From contig CM019066.1 of NCBI GenBank assembly GCA_009667805.1, forward strand, positions 119,985,690 through 120,049,689: a stretch of DNA of 64,000 nucleotides, in the 5' to 3' direction. The number at the start of each line of letters is the position of its first letter. Within the stretch, counting starts at the first letter, position 1. Shown here one piece after another: positions 56,891 through 64,000 of this stretch. A model generated the notes under the pieces. The model ran no database searches. It was not told where the DNA came from and saw nothing but the letters and a program-made list of their open reading frames with translations. The stretch is from Leptobrachium leishanense. Its lineage: Eukaryota > Chordata > Amphibia > Anura > Megophryidae. The position numbers and the translations under genes were made by a program.

Positions 56891-57397
56891 ATGCTGGACT
56901 GGTCTAGTAAGCGCATCTACCTGCAGCTTTAACGCCATCAGTTTGTTTTGGAAAATTAACTATTAATAAATAAGAACAAGGCAAACTGTAATTAAATATA
57001 AATCATCCACAAACTTCTTGACGATTCTTCAGGCTTGATACATTTTGCTCGGAACATGTTTTATTCGATTCCATCCGTGGTAATGAGAAATACAAATGAG
57101 AAGTCTAGGCTGAAACAAATAATATTGATCTAAACACATCAAACATGCTTCCCTGCCATCAGCTTAGTCCCCTGTCACACATAAGAGAGTAATTGACTCC
57201 AAATACAAGTCTTTAACCGAGCAAAGAAGGATTTGGCAATACAATAATCTATAAAATCAATTGTCCACGTTTGTTAGGAATACTTTAATAATGATTCCCT
57301 ATCTGTTAAATATATATATACATACACACAATATCTATATATAGTATACTGAATTATATATACAGCAACAATTTATACTGAATTATTATATATACAT
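56891..57397. other. non-coding, ends in TA-rich microsatellite
   Basis: No motif; a (TA)n and TATACA tract runs from about 57308 to 57400. Confidence 0.5.
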
Positions 57398-57478
57398 ATA
57401 TTTATTTATTTATTTATAAAGTATTTTGCCGGGAAGGATACATTGAGATTTCTGTTGTTTTCAAGTATGTCCTGGGTA
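57398..57478 (-). mobile_element. LINE 3' tail fragment
   Basis: TTTATTTATTTATAAAGTAT, then GGATACATTGAGATTTCT and TTTTCAAGTATGTCCTGG: the tail of the 48095 LINE on the minus strand. Confidence 0.75.
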
Positions 57479-58750
57479 TATATAAATATAATGAATGCAG
57501 TAACTGACGTGTGCAGCCCGTTACATTACGGTGTGCACCCAGGGAACATTTATTAAGTGAAACCTTATGTTCAGAAGATTTTTCACAAAATGCACATTTT
57601 TCATTACATATAACATTTCTGTAACCAGTGACACAGTCGGTTTTTATGCTATTTGTCATGAATCAGATCAGGAACATCTAAAATGTCAATGAACGATATG
57701 AAAGAGGACTTCTTCACCCACCATTAGGGTGTGCCTCGGCGCACCTGTCAAGCTCATGGCAGCAGGATCCACAGGCAGAGCCCAATTGCAAGGATATACG
57801 GCAGACTGGCAGGTATGGTGTAAAACCAAGTTTGTTTTACAGGTGACAGGTGAAACACAGCAGGCGGTGATTAATACACAGTGCAGAGTCAGATGGGGAA
57901 GACAGAAAACACAGGGGCAACAAGGATCTGATACAGCAAACAATCAGGGGCATGGAGTCCATAAATATACATGAACAGCTAGTGTGATGTCAAGGCAAGG
58001 AGACTCTGGGGCACATCCCCTTATACAACAAGGCAGGCCGCCCCTCAGCTCCACATAAGCAGGACATCAGGACTGGAACAGAGCAGCAAAATTGTGCAGG
58101 TCTTTTTACATGGTCATGGATTAAGTGAGTGACAACACCAGGCACACCCCCTGCGCAAGCCTATCTACACAGTATATATACTGAATGATAATAGCTAAAT
58201 ATACATTACAGTGTCAGCTTCCAGGACTGTAACATTTTGATCATTAGCCGCAAACGCCATTCATCCATTTACAGAATAAGTTTTCACAAAAAACTAACTA
58301 AACAGGCCGTCATTTTCAGTCAAACAACCAGATACTATAACATTTGCACTGGATACTGTGGCAGACAGCTCCAAACATTCGCTGGATCATTCAATAGAAT
58401 GGTTTAGAAAAAAAACACTGAAAATTTAATCTGAACTATTACAACAAATAATTAAAGGCCTACAGAGTACTTTTTGAGCATCCCACTCAAGATGTGTTTC
58501 CCCAACCACCCAACCCTTATTGTCTTTCAAACAACCACAAACTCAAAACAAAACGTGGTCTGCATCAAATTGCCAGAGGAACAGGTCCGCGACTTTGCGA
58601 TCAAAAAGGCACTACAAACTGCAACCATGACCTGTGTAACCTGTCCCAGCTAGACAAAACAACATATAACCACTTCTAAGGATTAATTTCATGTCTCCAT
58701 TATCCTGGGCACAGCATGTGACAAGTGATGATACGTCGGTGAAAAGTCAT
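57479..58750. other. non-coding, no recognised feature
   Basis: Positions 57720-58150 are more GC-rich and could be part of an LTR or another repeat, but no ends or motif support that. No gene seen. Confidence 0.35.
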
Positions 58751-58754
58751 TTAA

Positions 58755-59055
58755 CCATTTCCTGCTAGGTGGGTAGTGCCCAGTGGGAGGGTCTTAACCA
58801 CAACGGGGCATCATAGCACGTGGCTCTCTGACCCCTCCTGAGACACGCCTCCATAGTCGACGTGCCACGCGTGTCTTTGGCACCCGGGGGTGGCCTTAGT
58901 TCAGCCCTCCCCTGGCCGCCAATGACACGCGCTGCGCCAACTGGGGGGGACAGGGCGAGAGGCTGGTCATAGAAGCCATCTGGTTTATGCTATGCAGTCC
59001 CACAGCATTCAGTCCCACCCATCATGGGGATGGCATGCCCAACGGTGTGAGAGGG
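58755..59055. mobile_element. TTAA-flanked GC-rich element, second family
   Basis: TTAA at 58751-58754 and 59056-59059 bracket ends CCATTTCCTGCTAGG and GGTGTGAGAGGG, of which only the outermost bases are complementary. GC-rich interior with GACGTGCCACGCGTGTC. Unlike the a-k family in sequence. Superfamily assignment (piggyBac-like) rests on TTAA alone. Confidence 0.45.
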
Positions 59056-59059
59056 TTAA

Positions 59060-59369
59060 GGTATCTAACAGTGTCACTCAATCGGGAACATGACAGAAAA
59101 AGTACTGCTCCCTGTTGGATACAACTTCACACGGAAAGATCATTCCACACACATTTCTTAACACAAAGTAAGGAAAATCATTAGTAATTAAAATTGATAA
59201 TACACGTCCGTACTAGAAATGGCGAATAGAAAGCAGATAATGGGGCCAAATTTAAATATAATTTATGATTATATATATATATATATATCTATAAGCTCAT
59301 ACTCTATCATCCATATTTTTTTAGTATTTATGTGCCTCAAATTTTTATTCTTCCCCTTTTTATTTAAAA
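59060..59369. other. non-coding with short TA repeat
   Basis: A (TA)n run at about 59270-59290; otherwise nothing recognised. Confidence 0.45.
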
Positions 59370-59622
59370 AACGTTTCTATTTAGGGAAGCCTACCACCCA
59401 ACTCACTGACGCAATCATCAATCACTCTCACCTTGCAGTCCTCTCCTCCTGTTTCCAACCCCAACCCTCCTAGATTGTGAGTTCCTACTGGAATAGGGCC
59501 CTCATCTCCTCCTGTACTGTTTGTCAAATGTTGTTCAATGTATTGTAACCCTGTCTATACTGTGCCTATTGTACAGCGCTGCGGAATATGCTGGCGCTTT
59601 ATAAATAAAGAATAATAATAAT
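59370..59622 (+). mobile_element. L2-type LINE 3' end
   Basis: Begins in frame with KTFLFREAYHPTH and a stop, the L2 C-terminus. The 3' untranslated region follows with CTAGATTGTGAG, TACAGCGCTGCGGAATATG and GGCGCTTTATAAATAAAG, then (AAT)n. Confidence 0.8.
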
Positions 59623-60115
59623 AATAATAAGTATATATTTTGTATTTTACTTAATTTTTTTAATATTTCAAAGTTTTTTACCTATCTTTTGTAGATTTTA
59701 ACCCTCTAATTACTGTTTATAGCCTTTCCCTGATATCATTTTCCACTTCTTCCACAAATTCCTACAATTTTCCATGCCCTCACTTGTTTTCACACAGTAC
59801 ATCATGCCAGCCCTTCAATGTGGTTTAATTTATTTTTCTTCTTCCATGATATTGTGCTGTAACTTATCAGTATCTTACATTTTTGTCTCTGTTTAATTAT
59901 TTATTACTCCTGACCCCCCACTCACCTTCTGACTGATTGCCTCACTATATCACTTCGCCAATTTGCTGTCTTGTCTTATATATGCTGTGCTACCTATTAC
60001 TTCTCGCGTGAGGAAGAGGGGAGAGTCTCAGAAGCTTGTCTTTCATTTCGTATTTTCTTAGTCCAATAAAACAAAGGTATTATTGCATCCTACAACATTC
60101 CGATGTTATATATAC
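59623..60115 (+). mobile_element. Penelope-type 3' region
   Basis: Ends with GTGAGGAAGAGGGG, a weak stem, AGAAGCTTGTC and TTAGTCCAATAAAACAAAGG, the tail of copy 1. The hairpin core is worn (GTGAGGA, AGAA). The T-rich part before it resembles the 3' region of copy 1. No coding remnant. Confidence 0.55.
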
Positions 60116-61482
60116 GCAGTGCCATCATTAAAGTGATGCCGCTTCAGCTTCCCAAGTACATGGAATGAGTTTTCCAGCAATCTGACAACATACTAATTTA
60201 CGAAATAATGCTAGCTCTATGGTAGGTGGTGAGCCCAGAGGATAGAGTACCTTCAAGCTATTATTAGGACTCGGGACAATAAAAAAAAAATCTACATTTC
60301 CCCTCTGTACTCATAAAAACGGGTTAAAACCTATTAGAAATCAATAGATGCTTTCACAGAACTGACAACCAAAAGCCTTCAAGGCACGATCTTCTGACGC
60401 CATCAGCTTAGTGAATGGCAGCGCCGGCAATCTAAACCTAATTTAAGCAGCACAATGCATTTACAGTCATACTCAGGTTTTATAGAGAATGGCAATACAT
60501 TTGCTATATAAACTCAGTCAAGACATTTCAAAATATAACAATATTTTAATGTAATTTAACCTTCTGGTGTGCGTAACAAAAGGCAAAAGGATCAGTTATT
60601 TTCCCTGAGAGGCATCTGCCTATTATGCGACGTAGCGTATTCATTTTGAGAGATGAATAGGTTTGGCCCCAGGCTGCAGCTGCTTGCAATGGATTGAACA
60701 GTGAGTTACTGTATTTGAAAAACGCTAGGCAAGCATCATAATAGTAAATAATAAAGAAAAAAAAATCAGGAAAAGATTAATGGAATACATAAATATCCAC
60801 AATTAAAATGTTTCTACTATGTGGGGAAAGTACAGGACGTCACAAAGCAGCTAGCTCTTGAAACGATGGGATACAGAAGCTCTGCAGTTTGGCAAGAATA
60901 GCAAGCTTTCATTTAGAAACTTCATTAAAGTCGATATATAAAATCACTCTAAGGGAAATTGAATGCGCATTGCAAAAGAAAGATAAGGTTGGTCTGACTC
61001 GTTCCTCGAACAGTTTAATGCATTATGCTATGTGATAGTCATCCTATTCCACTTATAGTTTAATTTTGTAATGAACTGAATCTGGAGATATTATAAAGTC
61101 ACAATTATGACTTCCTTTTTTTTTTTTTAAAGTCACATTTTTACAACTCGGATAAAACAAAAAGTTCCTGAACGTAAACGATGTCATTCTCCACTCCTTT
61201 ATTTTTATAAAAGATTTAGAAATGAATTAATAAAATAAAATAAAAAATAAAACAGAACATATTAGAGAATATTTAGAATAGGTTTTTAATCTTCTTTATT
61301 TTCCAAAAGGTGTTATGGACTTTCAGACACCTAACCTATTGGTAGTTATTTGTTATCCATCTGTTATAACATTATTTATTCACCTACTTATTGGCAATTT
61401 ATCCAAACATATAGGGTCCTAATCACTGTTGTTGGTAAAAGAAAGACGGTATATGAAAAAAATTGTTACAAGCCTATTTTAT
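60116..61482. other. single-copy-looking non-coding DNA
   Basis: No repeat or coding motif in about 1.4 kb. Composition is even around 60400-60720, where conserved non-coding DNA is conceivable. Confidence 0.4.
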
Positions 61483-61975
61483 TATTATTATTTATTTATA
61501 TAGCGCCAGCATATTCCGCAGTGCTGAACAATGACACAATATAGACAGGGTTACAATACATTGAGACTGAACAACATTTTGACAAACCAGTACAAGAGGA
61601 AACGAGGGCCCTATTCCCGTGGGAATTTACAATCTAGAAGGGTTGAGGATGGAAACAGGAGGAGAGGACTGCAAGGTGAGAGTGATGGACTGCAAGGTGA
61701 GAGTGATGGGCTACAAGGTGAGAATGATGGACTGGTTGGGGCAGTGAGGTGTATTAATGAGTCGGGTGGTAGGATTGCATGAATAGGTATGTCTTAAGGG
61801 AGCGTTTGAAGGAAGGGAAGCTAGAGGAAAGTCTGACAGTACGAGGAAGAGCGTTCCAAAGGATGGGAGCTGTGCGTCAGAAATCCTGCAGTCTATCATG
61901 GGAAGAGGTGATGCGGGGAGAAGCTAGGTGCAGGTCACTGTATGACCTTAGGGAGCGGGCTGGGTTGTATTCTGT
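61483..61975 (-). mobile_element. L2-type LINE or related SINE 3' end
   Basis: ATTTATATAGCGCCAGCATA, AGGGCCCTATTCCCG and TACAATCTAG are the L2 tail on the minus strand. The 61670-61735 stretch holds three units of about 21 bases (GACTGCAAGGTGAGAGTGAT). The longer left part is not coding. Confidence 0.65.
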
Positions 61976-62126
61976 GTATTTTATTTATTGCCTCCCTTCT
62001 ACCACAAGTATTCCACTGCAGCTTAGCTTTAGGTCACGGAATATAATGAAGGCGCAGCCTGATATCAGTAGCGATGCCATTTGTAGTTTTTGTTTTTCAA
62101 TATTACCAGTAGATTTGTACAGAATA

Positions 62127-63632
<1,506 letters not shown>

Positions 63633-64000
63633 ACATAGAAACATAGAAACATAGAAACATAGAAAAATGTCGGCAGATAAGAACCTTTCGGCCCATCTAG
63701 TCTGCCCAATTACATGGATACTTTACCTGGATTTATCTTTTCTTTAGGATAGCCTTATGCCTATCCCATGCTTGCTTAAATTCAATTACTGTTTTGGCCT
63801 CTACCACTTCTACTGGAAGACTGTTCCCTGTATCCACCACCCACTCAGTAAAATAATGCTTCCTGATGTTACTTTTAAACCTTTGCCCCTCTAATCTAAG
63901 ACTATGTCCTCTTGTTTTGCTATTTTGTTTCCTTTTAAATATACTCTCTTCCTCTACCTTGTGGATTCCCTTTACGTATTTAAATGTTTCTATCATATCT
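63633..64000 (-). mobile_element. CR1-type LINE 3' end, continues past the window
   Basis: On the minus strand the 3' end is a short tandem of GTTTCTAT units (63632-63660), a CR1-like 8-bp terminal repeat. It joins the Tc1 remnant on its left. Confidence 0.7.
63733..63996 (-). pseudogene. CR1-type reverse transcriptase C-terminus, partial
   Basis: 87 residues on the minus strand: MIETFKYVKGIHKVEEESIF, then RGHSLRLEGQR and RKHYFTEWVVDTGNSLPVEV. The pattern of R-x-x-YF followed by V-x-x-x-NSLP is the C-terminal signature of CR1/L2-type reverse transcriptases. The stop lies at 63733. The frame is open to the window edge, so the upstream part may continue beyond 64000. Confidence 0.75.

Overview
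The window looks like intergenic DNA from a large, repeat-rich vertebrate genome, most likely an amphibian and probably a frog. The basis is the mix of elements: Tc1 elements with long terminal repeats, a frog-type piggyBac transposase, Harbinger and hAT MITEs, Penelope-like retroelements with GIY-YIG endonucleases, an L1 of the Tx1/frog type, and L2, CR1 and other jockey-superfamily LINE tails. The species call is inference. I recognise no intact host protein-coding gene, tRNA or rRNA gene, CRISPR array or bacterial-type feature. Nearly every long open frame belongs to a mobile element or is its antisense shadow.

Layout. 1-4.3 kb: a possible hAT end, a Harbinger-type MITE, a perfect 68-bp palindrome, and an L1 fragment with ORF1 followed by an inverted ORF2 scrap. 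5-11 kb: a Penelope-like element split by a Tc1-type MITE, other MITEs, LINE tails, and a Penelope-type insertion flanked by a 262-bp direct duplication. 11.6-16.7 kb: a cluster of TTAA-flanked piggyBac-like MITEs, one nested in another. 16.7-19.6 kb: mostly single-copy DNA with a TAATTA-rich block. 19.6-27.3 kb: Harbinger MITEs and a deeply nested stack in which a Tc1 element holds a Harbinger MITE and a hAT element, and the hAT holds a TTAA element. 28-33.5 kb: a CpG-rich terminal-inverted-repeat element, Penelope tails in TA microsatellites, a second Tc1, a second hAT and a foldback element. 34.5-40.9 kb: a decayed piggyBac transposase gene split by a Penelope element with an exact 225-bp target duplication, a further Penelope tail, and another Penelope copy split by a hAT element carrying a 40-bp minisatellite. 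41-43 kb: one TTAA element inserted in a TTAA inside another. 43-48 kb: mostly single copy. 48-51.8 kb: a LINE with an RT YADD motif, and a tRNA-like SINE that shares its 3' tail. 51.8-56.9 kb: an LTR retrotransposon with no recognisable pol that encodes a coiled-coil protein; its 3' LTR holds a Tc1 copy with an unbroken 344-residue transposase. 57-64 kb: short repeats, a third full-type Tc1 and a CR1 fragment at the right edge.

The most interesting signals are: (1) a small RNA hairpin, resembling a hammerhead-ribozyme core, that recurs in dissimilar Penelope-type tails with different but compensating stem sequences; (2) target duplications of 225 and 262 bp around two Penelope-type insertions; (3) the hairpin-packed TTAA family; and (4) the LTR element with coiled-coil cargo and tandem ATGCAAAT octamers in its LTRs. 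Element names rest on motifs, termini and target duplications read directly here; no database search was possible.
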